Below are positions 7,381 to 13,050 of a stretch of 13,050 nucleotides of DNA, piece after piece. The notes beneath the pieces were generated by a model. It searched no databases. It worked only from the letters and a program-made list of their open reading frames with translations, and had not been told where the DNA came from. The stretch's first letter is position 1; every line of letters begins with the position of its first letter. Made by a program: the position numbers and the translations under genes. Origin of the DNA: DATNBT01 sp964579765 (GTDB taxonomy: Bacteria > Acidobacteriota > Vicinamibacteria > Vicinamibacterales > CAVVIG01); the NCBI GenBank assembly GCA_964579765.1, contig CAZOIK010000393.1:1-13050 (forward strand). The letters are read 5' to 3'.

Positions 7381-7440
7381 CGCGGCGCCGCCGGCGCCGC
7401 GCGCGAAGAAGCGCCGGCGCTAGGAACGCCTTTCCCTTTT
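7381..7440 (+). terminator. GC-rich hairpins after the mod operon, possible terminator
   Basis: A perfect 9-bp stem (CGCGGCGCC 7381-7389, loop GCC, GGCGCCGCG 7393-7401) is followed by the palindrome GCGCCGGCGC (7411-7420) and then a pyrimidine-rich TTTCCCTTTT (about 7431-7440). The pieces suit an intrinsic terminator, but the distance from main stem to T-run is too long for the classic form. Confidence 0.35.
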
Positions 7441-7526
7441 CAGAGCGCGCGCGTTCCACTCCGTGCGTTCGGCTGAGGGGATTGCCCACGCCTGAGGCGG
7501 GCACCAATCCTGCAGTCAGGCACGGC

Positions 7527-7907
7527 GTGAAGCACTTCTTCGTTCTTGGACTCGCGGCCGCGGCGGTTCTGTCAGCGGCAGTCGTTCACGCCGGCGAGAA
7601 AAGCGCGCCGAAACTGGAGCTGCAGATCACGCCAACCGTCAGCATCGCGCCCGCCTCGGTGCTGGTGCGGGTGATCGTCGAGCACGATCAGAACAACCGC
7701 CAGCTCGAAATCGTCGCGGACTCGTCCGACTTCTACCGCCGTTCCGTCATGTCGCTCGACGGCGAGAACGCCCCGAAGGTCAACGAAATCCGGCTGATTG
7801 CCATTCCCGGCGGCGAGTACGATGTCACCGCCACGCTCACGGACTCGCGCGGCGCGCAGTCGCGTGTGCACAAGAGCATCATGGTCCTGGCGCACGGCGT
7901 TGAGTAG
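7527..7907 (+). CDS. Small secreted protein of unknown function
   Basis: Not a family I recognise. GTG 7527 gives a 126-residue product starting with a clear signal peptide (MKHFFVLGLAAAAVLSAAVVHA, probable cleavage before GEK). The mature part of about 104 residues alternates hydrophobic and polar residues (LELQITPTVSIAPASVLVRVIVE, YDVTATLTDSRGAQSRVHKSIMVL), as in an immunoglobulin-like or PKD-like beta-sandwich; no cysteine or catalytic motif is visible. The frame extends to TTG 7482, but that would add 15 polar residues before the signal peptide and its GAGGGG is only 1 nt away, so GTG 7527 is preferred (weak AGG upstream). It sits alone between the mod operon and a convergent DUF6152 gene. 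Confidence 0.7.
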   Translation: MKHFFVLGLAAAAVLSAAVVHAGEKSAPKLELQITPTVSIAPASVLVRVIVEHDQNNRQLEIVADSSDFYRRSVMSLDGENAPKVNEIRLIAIPGGEYDVTATLTDSRGAQSRVHKSIMVLAHGVE

Positions 7908-7916
7908 GCGCGATCG

Positions 7917-8366
7917 CTACTTGGACGGCGCGGGCTTCGGCGATTCGTCTTCGAGACGGCTGCCGGGTCCGCCGTCGCCCTGCGACCCGCCGTAGACCGA
8001 CCGGCCGTCGGGCAGCGTGACGCGACGCGCGTCGATCAGGTGCGAACCGTCGCGCGCGAGATAGCCGTCCACAATCAGCGTGTCACCGAGCTTGAGGTCG
8101 CCGCGCTTGAAGCCGCGGCGCGAGAGCGCCCCGGGGCCGCCGCCTTCGCACGCCCAGTTGACGACGTTGCCCTTCCCGTCCTTCACGTCGAGATAGAAGA
8201 ACGAGTGCGGGTTGGTCCACTGCACTTTCGTGATCGTGCCGACCAGGCGAATCGGCTTGCTGCCGTCGAACTCGGCGGCGAACGAGTGGTGCGCCGACGC
8301 GGTGGCGGCGCCTGCAAAGACGACGGCGGCGGCGAGCAGTGTGGCTTTCATAGTCGGCGGTTTCAT
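7917..8366 (-). CDS. DUF6152 family secreted protein
   Basis: A 149-residue exported protein with family landmarks: signal peptide ending ATASA, then HHSFAAEFD, GTITKVQWTNPHSFFYLDV, a W-A-C-E segment, LGDTLIVDGYLARDGS and RRVTLPDGRSVYGG. The fold looks like a small beta-barrel (OB-like); function is unknown. The HH directly after the cleavage site is characteristic of the family and could bind metal, which is inference. Two starts compete: ATG 8366 has GGAG 6 nt upstream, while ATG 8351 gives the more typical MKATLL and lies downstream of a candidate -10 (8370-8365). It is divergent from the secreted protein at 8382. Confidence 0.85.
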   Translation of the reverse strand: MKPPTMKATLLAAAVVFAGAATASAHHSFAAEFDGSKPIRLVGTITKVQWTNPHSFFYLDVKDGKGNVVNWACEGGGPGALSRRGFKRGDLKLGDTLIVDGYLARDGSHLIDARRVTLPDGRSVYGGSQGDGGPGSRLEDESPKPAPSK

Positions 8367-8370
8367 TCTA
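8365..8370 (-). promoter_or_regulatory. Candidate -10 element for the DUF6152 gene
   Basis: On the minus strand 8370-8365 reads TAGAAT. Transcription would start near 8358, giving a leader of about 7 nt before ATG 8351 and excluding ATG 8366. It overlaps the opposing element at 8369-8374. Confidence 0.35.
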
Positions 8371-8374
8371 CACT
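8369..8374 (+). promoter_or_regulatory. Candidate -10 element for the secreted protein at 8382
   Basis: TACACT lies 7 nt upstream of ATG 8382. A start about 7 nt downstream falls on or next to the ATG, predicting leaderless mRNA; no Shine-Dalgarno precedes this gene, which fits. Confidence 0.35.
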
Positions 8375-8381
8375 CCGCCTC

Positions 8382-9182
8382 ATGAGACGCCAGACTTTTG
8401 CCGCGCTGCTCGTGGCCGGCCTCACGGCCCTGGCCGGCGCCGTATCCGCACAGACGCCCAGGCCCGTGCCCCGACTCGCCGACGGCCATCCGGATTTCAG
8501 CGGCTACTGGAAAGGCATGCGCGACACGGTGCCCGTCGGCAACATCGCGAAGGACCTGCCGGGGCACAAGCTGCCGTTCACGCCCGCCGGCGAAGCGGCC
8601 TGGAAGCACAACGTCACCGAGACCATCGACCCCGAGAGCCTGTGCATTCCGGGAGGCATCCCGCGCCACAACGCGAGCGGTCTGCCGTTCGAGATCCTGC
8701 AGACGCCGACACACATGGCGTTTCTCTACTTCTATTCGTATTTCCGCCGCATCCCGATCGACGCGTCGCGCAAGCACACCGACGACCCGGATCCGTCGTT
8801 CTTCGGCGAGGAGCTCGGCAAATGGGAGGGCGACACGCTCGTGATCGACTCGATCGGGTTCAAAGACGAGCAGGTCTGGGCCGACGAGAACGGCGATCCG
8901 CACAGCGACGCGCTGCACGTCGTCGAGCGCTGGACGCGGCCTGACTACAGCCACATCCACGTGGACACGCTCATCGAGGATCCCAAGTTCTACACCCGCC
9001 CGTTCCACTACACGCGGACGTGGGAGCTGGGCAAGCCGGACGAGGAGCTTGCGGAGTACGCCTGCAGCGAGAACAACGTCGATCGCGCGCACCTGCAGCC
9101 CGGGCCGGGGCCGATCCGTCCCGACGGCACGCGCGGCTATCTGAATCCCGCGCCGCTGCCGCCGCCTGTACCGAAGAAATAA
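8382..9182 (+). CDS. Secreted protein, unnamed acidobacterial family (short member)
   Basis: A 266-residue exported protein with signal peptide MRRQTFAALLVAGLTALAGAVSA, cleaved before Q24. It belongs to a family common in Acidobacteriota but without a function I can name. Its signature elements are DGHPDFSGYW (34-43), LCIPGG with C88, GKWEGDTLVIDSIGF (146-160), DALHVVERWTRPD and EYACSEN with C228. The same order appears in the protein encoded at 9303-10307. The two cysteines are conserved between the pair and could form a disulfide. The start ATG 8382 is set by the signal peptide, although the frame is open far upstream. Only 15 bp separate it from the DUF6152 start. Confidence 0.82.
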   Translation: MRRQTFAALLVAGLTALAGAVSAQTPRPVPRLADGHPDFSGYWKGMRDTVPVGNIAKDLPGHKLPFTPAGEAAWKHNVTETIDPESLCIPGGIPRHNASGLPFEILQTPTHMAFLYFYSYFRRIPIDASRKHTDDPDPSFFGEELGKWEGDTLVIDSIGFKDEQVWADENGDPHSDALHVVERWTRPDYSHIHVDTLIEDPKFYTRPFHYTRTWELGKPDEELAEYACSENNVDRAHLQPGPGPIRPDGTRGYLNPAPLPPPVPKK

Positions 9183-9193
9183 CGTCCGTGGTG

Positions 9194-9260
9194 CTTGGGA
9201 CCAGGGACTACGGACGGACCAAGCACCAGGCACCAGGCACCAGGCACTAGGTACCAAGCA
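9194..9260. repeat. Heptamer tandem repeat array (STRR-like)
   Basis: Seven-base units run CCAAGCA (9219), CCAGGCA (9226), CCAGGCA (9233), CCAGGCA (9240), CTAGGTA (9247), CCAAGCA (9254). Degenerate units CTTGGGA, CCAGGGA and CTACGGA precede them (9194-9214), separated by CGGA. GGTGCTTGG (9190-9198) is an exact inverted copy of CCAAGCACC (9219-9227), and CGTCCGT (9183-9189) of ACGGACG (9210-9216), so the RNA could fold in alternative ways. It resembles the heptanucleotide repeats known from cyanobacteria. It fills the gap between two convergent genes. Confidence 0.75.
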
Positions 9261-9302
9261 GTGCCGTCGGCGGCCTGAAAAGCCCGCCCTCCACCTGCCG
9301 CC

Positions 9303-10307
9303 CTACTTCGCGATCGCTTTCGCCGACTCCGCGTCCGCCAGACGCGACGCGCTGAGGATGTTGCGCAGCGCGTAGTTGCCCTCGTGGCAGGCGTATTCGT
9401 ATGGCGGCTCTTCGTTGTTGACGGTGAGCGGGAGCGAGAAACTCCACGGCTTCGTCCACGTCGCGGGATCGTCAACCGTGACCGTCCACTCGAGCGACGT
9501 CTTCGACGTCGGCGTGAAGCGCTCGATCAACCTGAACGTCTCGGGGTTCCCGTTGCGATAGACGCTGCGGTCGCGGAAGTTCGTCGTCTCGACGACCAGC
9601 GTGTTCCCGTCCCAGTGGCCGCGCGGATCGCCGAAGTCGAACCCGAGCTTCTTGCTGAGACGCGGCTGCCCGCCGAGCGGGATGATGCGCGTGTCGTGAA
9701 TCATCTCGATGCGGATCGCGACGTAGCCGGGGCCCTGGACGATCTGATACGAGTCGCCGTAGATCGCCGGCAGCAGCGAATTCGGATAGCCGCGCGTGAT
9801 GCAGCGATCGTAGAGGCTGAGGCTCTCGTAGCTGTCGTAGACGCCGTTGCTGAAGCTGCTGCCCGTCGGCCGCCGCGCCGCGATGCGCTTCTGCGCGTCC
9901 GGCGTCATCGGCGGAATCCTGCCGTCGGTGTCGTCGGTGACCATCCACGGGCGGCTCGCCTTCTTCACTTCGAAGAGGTCGCGGAACTCGACCGGACCGG
10001 CGACAGCGCCGGTCGGATCGCCCGACAGAAAGCGCTCGTTGGCAATCGCACGATCCTGGCGCTGCTTGACGACCGCGGCGAGCGCGTCGCCCTGGACGTC
10101 GGCGAGCTTCTTTCCTTCGAACTCAGCCGGCTTCTCGAACGGCGTGCCCTGCTCGTACTTGTTCGTGTAGAAGCCCTGCAGATCCGGATCGCCCCACGCC
10201 GTCTTCGGCGGGACATATCCAGACCGCTTCGCCGCGGGCGCCTGCGCGACGAGGGCTGCCGACACCGACACCGTGGCCACACACACAAGAGCGAGTCGCG
10301 TGTACAT
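9303..10307 (-). CDS. Secreted protein, unnamed acidobacterial family (long member)
   Basis: A 334-residue exported protein with a signal peptide (MYTRLALVCVATVSVSAALVA) and the family opening WGDPDLQGFY (38-47). A middle segment of about 100 residues (KLADVQGDALAAVVKQRQDRA... to FSNGVYDSYESLSLYD) has no counterpart in the shorter relative at 8382. The shared core then follows: RCITRGYP with C169, the GHWDGNTLVVETTNF motif (230-244), FRLIERFTP and EYACHEGN with C307. Function and substrate are unknown. ATG 10307 is preferred over the upstream TTG 10322 because AAGGAG lies exactly 6 nt before it. A TATACT -10 is at 10340-10335. It is co-directional with the TonB receptor upstream but has its own promoter. 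Confidence 0.85.
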   Translation of the reverse strand: MYTRLALVCVATVSVSAALVAQAPAAKRSGYVPPKTAWGDPDLQGFYTNKYEQGTPFEKPAEFEGKKLADVQGDALAAVVKQRQDRAIANERFLSGDPTGAVAGPVEFRDLFEVKKASRPWMVTDDTDGRIPPMTPDAQKRIAARRPTGSSFSNGVYDSYESLSLYDRCITRGYPNSLLPAIYGDSYQIVQGPGYVAIRIEMIHDTRIIPLGGQPRLSKKLGFDFGDPRGHWDGNTLVVETTNFRDRSVYRNGNPETFRLIERFTPTSKTSLEWTVTVDDPATWTKPWSFSLPLTVNNEEPPYEYACHEGNYALRNILSASRLADAESAKAIAK

Positions 10308-10313
10308 CGAAAT

Positions 10314-10319
10314 CTCCTT
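10314..10319 (-). promoter_or_regulatory. Ribosome binding site AAGGAG fixing the start at 10307
   Basis: AAGGAG followed by six bases and ATG is the strongest Shine-Dalgarno in the window and decides against the upstream TTG at 10322. Confidence 0.8.
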
Positions 10320-10334
10320 CAAGAACGCGACTCA

Positions 10335-10340
10335 AGTATA
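10335..10340 (-). promoter_or_regulatory. Candidate -10 element (TATACT) for the secreted protein
   Basis: Minus-strand 10340-10335 reads TATACT. A start near 10328 would give a leader of about 20 nt that includes the AAGGAG site. No good -35 was found. Confidence 0.5.
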
Positions 10341-10438
10341 AGGCTCTTGTAAAGCTGCTCCACCGCCTTCAGACCCCGCTTCGTCCGTCCGGCGGAATCC
10401 CTCGTCTTGTTGTTCAGCCATCTGTCACGCCTCGCCGT

Positions 10439-10452
10439 GCCTGCGTGCAGGC
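10439..10452. repeat. Short hairpin after the second receptor gene
   Basis: GCCTGC-GT-GCAGGC is a perfect 6-bp inverted repeat 9 bp beyond the receptor stop. It could form a small 3' hairpin, but no T-run follows on the minus strand. The remaining gap 10341-10438 shows no supported gene. Confidence 0.3.
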
Positions 10453-10461
10453 GTACCAGGA

Positions 10462-12975
10462 TCAGAACGAGACGCCCACCTGCACCTGATAGGCGCGCGG
10501 CGTGACGAAATGCGTGCCGCTGAACGTGGACAGGAAATTGTAGAGCGCCTCGGCGTTCGTCAGGTTCAGGACGGTGAACCGGACGCGCAGCTTCACCTTC
10601 TCCGTGCGCAGTAAGTTGTCCACGCCAGCGCCCAGATCGAACAGATGCCGCGGCGCGATCCGCGGCGGGTTGTTCACGTCGTCTTCCGGCGTCGGATTGG
10701 CCGGCGTCCCCGGGATCACGACACGCGCCGCGCCGTAATTCGACGCCGCGCAGCTCGTGATCGGAGAGGTCAACGTCGCCACGGCGTTGCCGCAGAACAG
10801 GCCGATCGCGGTCTGCTGATCCGCCGTCAGCGACATGGCGCTCGCAAAATCCGGCAACGAGCCGGCCACCAGGCCCGAGTCGTAGCGCCAGCTCAGCGCA
10901 ACCCAGGCGCCCGTGCGTTTCTCGAACTCATACTGCAGGTTCGTCGTCGAGTTGAACGCCTGATCGTGGTCGATCCGGAAGTCGCCCGGCGGCTGATCGA
11001 GCAGAATCCCGCCGACACCGGGCGGCGAGTAGATGGCGTTGGTGTGCGCCAGGACAACGAAGGCGCTCAAGCCGCCGTGCTCGACGAGGTTCAGCTTACC
11101 GGTGAACCCGTCGATGCGCGAGTGCGCCCATGCGATCGGGAACGTGATCGGCGTGTTGAATAACACGTTGAAGTCGTAGCCGTTGTCGGTGCGCTTCACG
11201 AAATAGCCGAAGTCAGCGACCAGCCAGCGGCCAATCGCCTGCTGGATGCCGAACTCGCCCTCGTTGCGCAGGCCCGGCGGCACCGGATCGCCCGTGCCGA
11301 ACAGGCCGTTCAGGCCGTAGCCGGCCGACAGCAGCAGGTTCTCGTTGTACGGCGTCTCCATCGTCCGGCCGTACGACGCACGGAGCACGGTGCCTCCCCC
11401 GCCCGGCGCATACGACACGCCCAGGCGTGGCTGGGCGAGCGTCCGCTCCGTCAGCCCGCGATAATGATCGACGCGCACGCCGAGCTTGAACGTCGCGTCG
11501 CCGGCCCTCAGATCGTCCTGGACGTACGCCGCCTGCTGCGTGATCGTCTTCGACTGGTTGTAGTCGAGGAGTTGGCCGCCGTTGGTCAGGTCGAATGGCG
11601 CGAACATCGGGTCGAAGGTGCCGTTCTCGTCGGCGAACGACGGATCCGAGGGATCCGTGACGCCGAACGTGAACTGCTCGTGCAGCGCCGTGGCCTGCAC
11701 GGTGCCGCCGAACTTGATCGTGTTCGGCCCGAGGTTCACTGTCATGTCCGCCTTCCCGCCGTAATTCGTCAGCGTGCGATCCTGACTGACGGTGGCCGGC
11801 GTGTCGCTGAGGCGATTCACGCTCGGCAGATACGTCAGGTGATCGCGCCGCACGTAGCCGTTCGCCGTGAAGAGCACCTTGTCGCTCAGGATGTGCGAGT
11901 AGCCGGGCGCGACGTTGTACGTCGTGATGTCCTGGTGCTGCGTCTGCAGGATCTGGTCGTACGTGTTCGGCACGTCGAAGCCGGACTGCGCCGCCTGCAC
12001 GTTCAGGTGGAACGTGCCGTTCGCCGTCGGCTTCGCGTCGAATCGGTTGAAGAGGCTGAGATTGTGGCCTTGATCGTGCAGTGCGGCGAACTCGGGCGGA
12101 TCGAGAAGCCGATCCGTGCGCAGCCCGGAGAACGACACGAAGTCGCCGATCGCGTCCGACCCGCCGCCGACGTTGACGTCACCGGTCGGAGTTCGGAACG
12201 AGCCGTAGCCGAGCGTCGCGCTGCCGGTGGGCTTCGACGCGAGCCCCGACTTCGTCACGATGTGCACGACGAGGCTGCTTTTGTCGCCGTACTCCGCCGG
12301 CGCCACGCCGGTGATCACTTCGAGCGACTGCACGGCGTCCTGCGAGATCTGATTCGAGTACAGGCGGCTCTGCTGGTCGGTGATCGGCTGGTTGTCCACC
12401 GAGAACTGCGTCTGCGCGTGATCGCCGATCGGATGGAAGAACCCGTTCGAGTCGGCAACGACGCCGGGCGAGGCCTGCATGACGACCTGATTGAGCCCGC
12501 CCGACGACGCCTCGATTGGCAGCTTCGCGATGAGGCTCTGGTCGATGTCGGTGTGCGCGGTCGGGTCGCGCTCGACGAGATCCTCGGCGTGGCCGACGAC
12601 CTGGACCTCGGTGCTCGTTCCTGCGAGGGTGAGCGACAGGTCCAGCGTGATGGGCACGCCCGACCGGACGTCCACGTCCTTCGTGAGCGGCTGGAACCCC
12701 TGCACCTCGACGCTGAGGTGATAGTTGTTGGGCGGCAGGTTCGTGAATGCGTACTTCCCCGCCGCGTCCGTGACTGCGGTCCGCATGAACCCGCTGACGG
12801 CATTTTCGATTTTCACTTCGACGGCCTGCATGACGCCGCCGGTCGGATCCTTCACCGTGCCCTGCAGCGTCCCGGCGCCGCCGAGCCCCTGCGCCGACGC
12901 AATCCCCGACCACGCAACCAACAACGCCATACCCACACCGAGGCGAACACCTCGGCGTCCATGCGCGTGCAACAC
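10462..12975 (-). CDS. TonB-dependent receptor with carboxypeptidase-regulatory-like domain
   Basis: An 837-residue outer-membrane receptor. The signal peptide has a basic n-region (HAHGRRGVRL) and hydrophobic core (GVGMALLVAWSGIASA), cleaved before Q29. A carboxypeptidase-regulatory-like domain occupies about 35-118 (LQGTVKDPTGGVMQAVEVKIENA... DAAGKYAFTNLPPNNYHLSVEVQGF). The plug follows at about 130-240 (FSVDNQPITDQQ, VQSLEVITGVAPAEYGDKSSLVVHIVTKSG), then a barrel ending in VQVGVSF. Two cysteines near the C-terminus (LFCGN and TSCAASN) may bridge a surface loop. It is much shorter than the receptor at 1111-4389 and from a different subgroup. GTG 12975 is preferred over GTG 13002 because GGGAGG lies 6 nt upstream. 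Substrate is unknown. Confidence 0.9.
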   Translation of the reverse strand: MLHAHGRRGVRLGVGMALLVAWSGIASAQGLGGAGTLQGTVKDPTGGVMQAVEVKIENAVSGFMRTAVTDAAGKYAFTNLPPNNYHLSVEVQGFQPLTKDVDVRSGVPITLDLSLTLAGTSTEVQVVGHAEDLVERDPTAHTDIDQSLIAKLPIEASSGGLNQVVMQASPGVVADSNGFFHPIGDHAQTQFSVDNQPITDQQSRLYSNQISQDAVQSLEVITGVAPAEYGDKSSLVVHIVTKSGLASKPTGSATLGYGSFRTPTGDVNVGGGSDAIGDFVSFSGLRTDRLLDPPEFAALHDQGHNLSLFNRFDAKPTANGTFHLNVQAAQSGFDVPNTYDQILQTQHQDITTYNVAPGYSHILSDKVLFTANGYVRRDHLTYLPSVNRLSDTPATVSQDRTLTNYGGKADMTVNLGPNTIKFGGTVQATALHEQFTFGVTDPSDPSFADENGTFDPMFAPFDLTNGGQLLDYNQSKTITQQAAYVQDDLRAGDATFKLGVRVDHYRGLTERTLAQPRLGVSYAPGGGGTVLRASYGRTMETPYNENLLLSAGYGLNGLFGTGDPVPPGLRNEGEFGIQQAIGRWLVADFGYFVKRTDNGYDFNVLFNTPITFPIAWAHSRIDGFTGKLNLVEHGGLSAFVVLAHTNAIYSPPGVGGILLDQPPGDFRIDHDQAFNSTTNLQYEFEKRTGAWVALSWRYDSGLVAGSLPDFASAMSLTADQQTAIGLFCGNAVATLTSPITSCAASNYGAARVVIPGTPANPTPEDDVNNPPRIAPRHLFDLGAGVDNLLRTEKVKLRVRFTVLNLTNAEALYNFLSTFSGTHFVTPRAYQVQVGVSF

Positions 12976-12981
12976 GAGACA

Positions 12982-12987
12982 CCTCCC
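12982..12987 (-). promoter_or_regulatory. Ribosome binding site GGGAGG for the second receptor
   Basis: GGGAGG lies six bases upstream of GTG 12975 and trims nine residues from the longest possible reading frame. Confidence 0.75.
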
Positions 12988-12999
12988 GCTGCGAACAGA

Positions 13000-13050
13000 C
13001 ACGACGACCTGTCGTGCAGGCCTTTAGGCCTGCCGGGCGGACCTGAGGGT
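13000..13050. repeat. Tandem hairpins with REP-like repeat, copy 2
   Basis: Three inverted repeats lie head to tail upstream of the second receptor. CACGAC/GTCGTG spans 13000-13016 with a 5-nt loop. GCAGGCC-TTTA-GGCCTGC (13016-13033) is a perfect 7-bp stem and aligns with the element at 1084-1110. ACC-TGAG-GGT (13041-13050) is the start of a third stem cut by the window edge. The cluster looks like a mosaic of short palindromic units and would lie in or near the 5' leader of the receptor gene. Confidence 0.6.

Noticed and set aside
7361..7423. Basic 20-codon micro-frame right after the HTH-Mop stop
   Set aside because: It is very short, composed of Ala/Pro/Arg/Lys from GC-rich hairpin sequence, and has no Shine-Dalgarno; a chance frame is more likely.
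7917..9257. Minus-strand frame of 446 residues joining the heptamer repeat to DUF6152
   Set aside because: The upstream 300 residues are the shadow of the plus-strand secreted protein. The DUF6152 signal peptide shows that the true start is near 8366 or 8351.
9219..9260. Heptamer array considered as a CRISPR
   Set aside because: Units are 7 bp with no spacers, and no cas gene is in the window.
9269..9288. GGCGG...CCGCC hairpin as a terminator between the convergent genes
   Set aside because: Only five paired bases, an internal mismatch and no T-run on either strand.
10341..10438. Possible gene remnant on the minus strand between the secreted protein and the second receptor
   Set aside because: A frame reading RWLNNKTRDSAGRTKRG is open but has no start codon and no recognised similarity. 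The short ATG frame MAEQQDEGFRR also shows no support.

Overview
The window is GC-rich, coding-dense bacterial DNA. Its gene content points to Acidobacteriota, probably the Vicinamibacteria group. The clues are two large TonB-dependent receptors with an N-terminal carboxypeptidase-regulatory-like domain, a DUF6152 protein, two members of an unnamed secreted family with the 'WGDPDLQG / GxWxGxTLVxE / YAC' signature, and GC-rich intergenic hairpin repeats. This placement is inferred from protein style; no rRNA or tRNA gene is present to confirm it.

Layout. 1-1087 (+): the end of a NarL-type sensor histidine kinase and its response regulator, joined by an ATGA overlap. 1084-1110: a short hairpin repeat between convergent 3' ends. 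1111-4389 (-): a ~1,090-residue Oar-like TonB-dependent receptor. 4390-4439: a 50-bp divergent promoter region. 4440-7360 (+): a molybdate operon, modA-modB-modC with 1-nt gaps, then a small HTH + Mop/TOBE protein that is probably a molybdate-responsive regulator. 7381-7440: GC-rich hairpins, possibly a terminator. 7527-7907 (+): a small secreted protein of unknown function. 7917-8366 (-) and 8382-9182 (+): a DUF6152 protein and a secreted family protein, divergent with only 15 bp between start codons. 9194-9260: a heptamer tandem repeat. 9303-10307 (-): a second, longer member of the same secreted family. 10462-12975 (-): a second TonB-dependent receptor. 13000-13050: tandem hairpins including a second copy of the repeat at 1084.

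How the genes may work together. ModA captures molybdate, ModB is the membrane channel and ModC the ATPase. The HTH-Mop protein could read cellular molybdate and control the operon. A near-repeat (TANAATCGCNTCT) sits just upstream of modA and again just upstream of the regulator gene, so it is a candidate shared promoter/operator. The first TonB receptor is fired divergently from the same 50 bp and might be co-regulated. The secreted proteins and second receptor form an envelope-directed cluster of unknown substrate.

The most notable observations are: the regulator lying next to shared upstream motifs; a ModA with essentially no signal peptide; two divergent intergenic regions in which opposing -10 elements overlap; and two classes of intergenic repeat (heptamer array, hairpin element). 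No CRISPR array, insertion sequence, phage gene or defence system was recognised.
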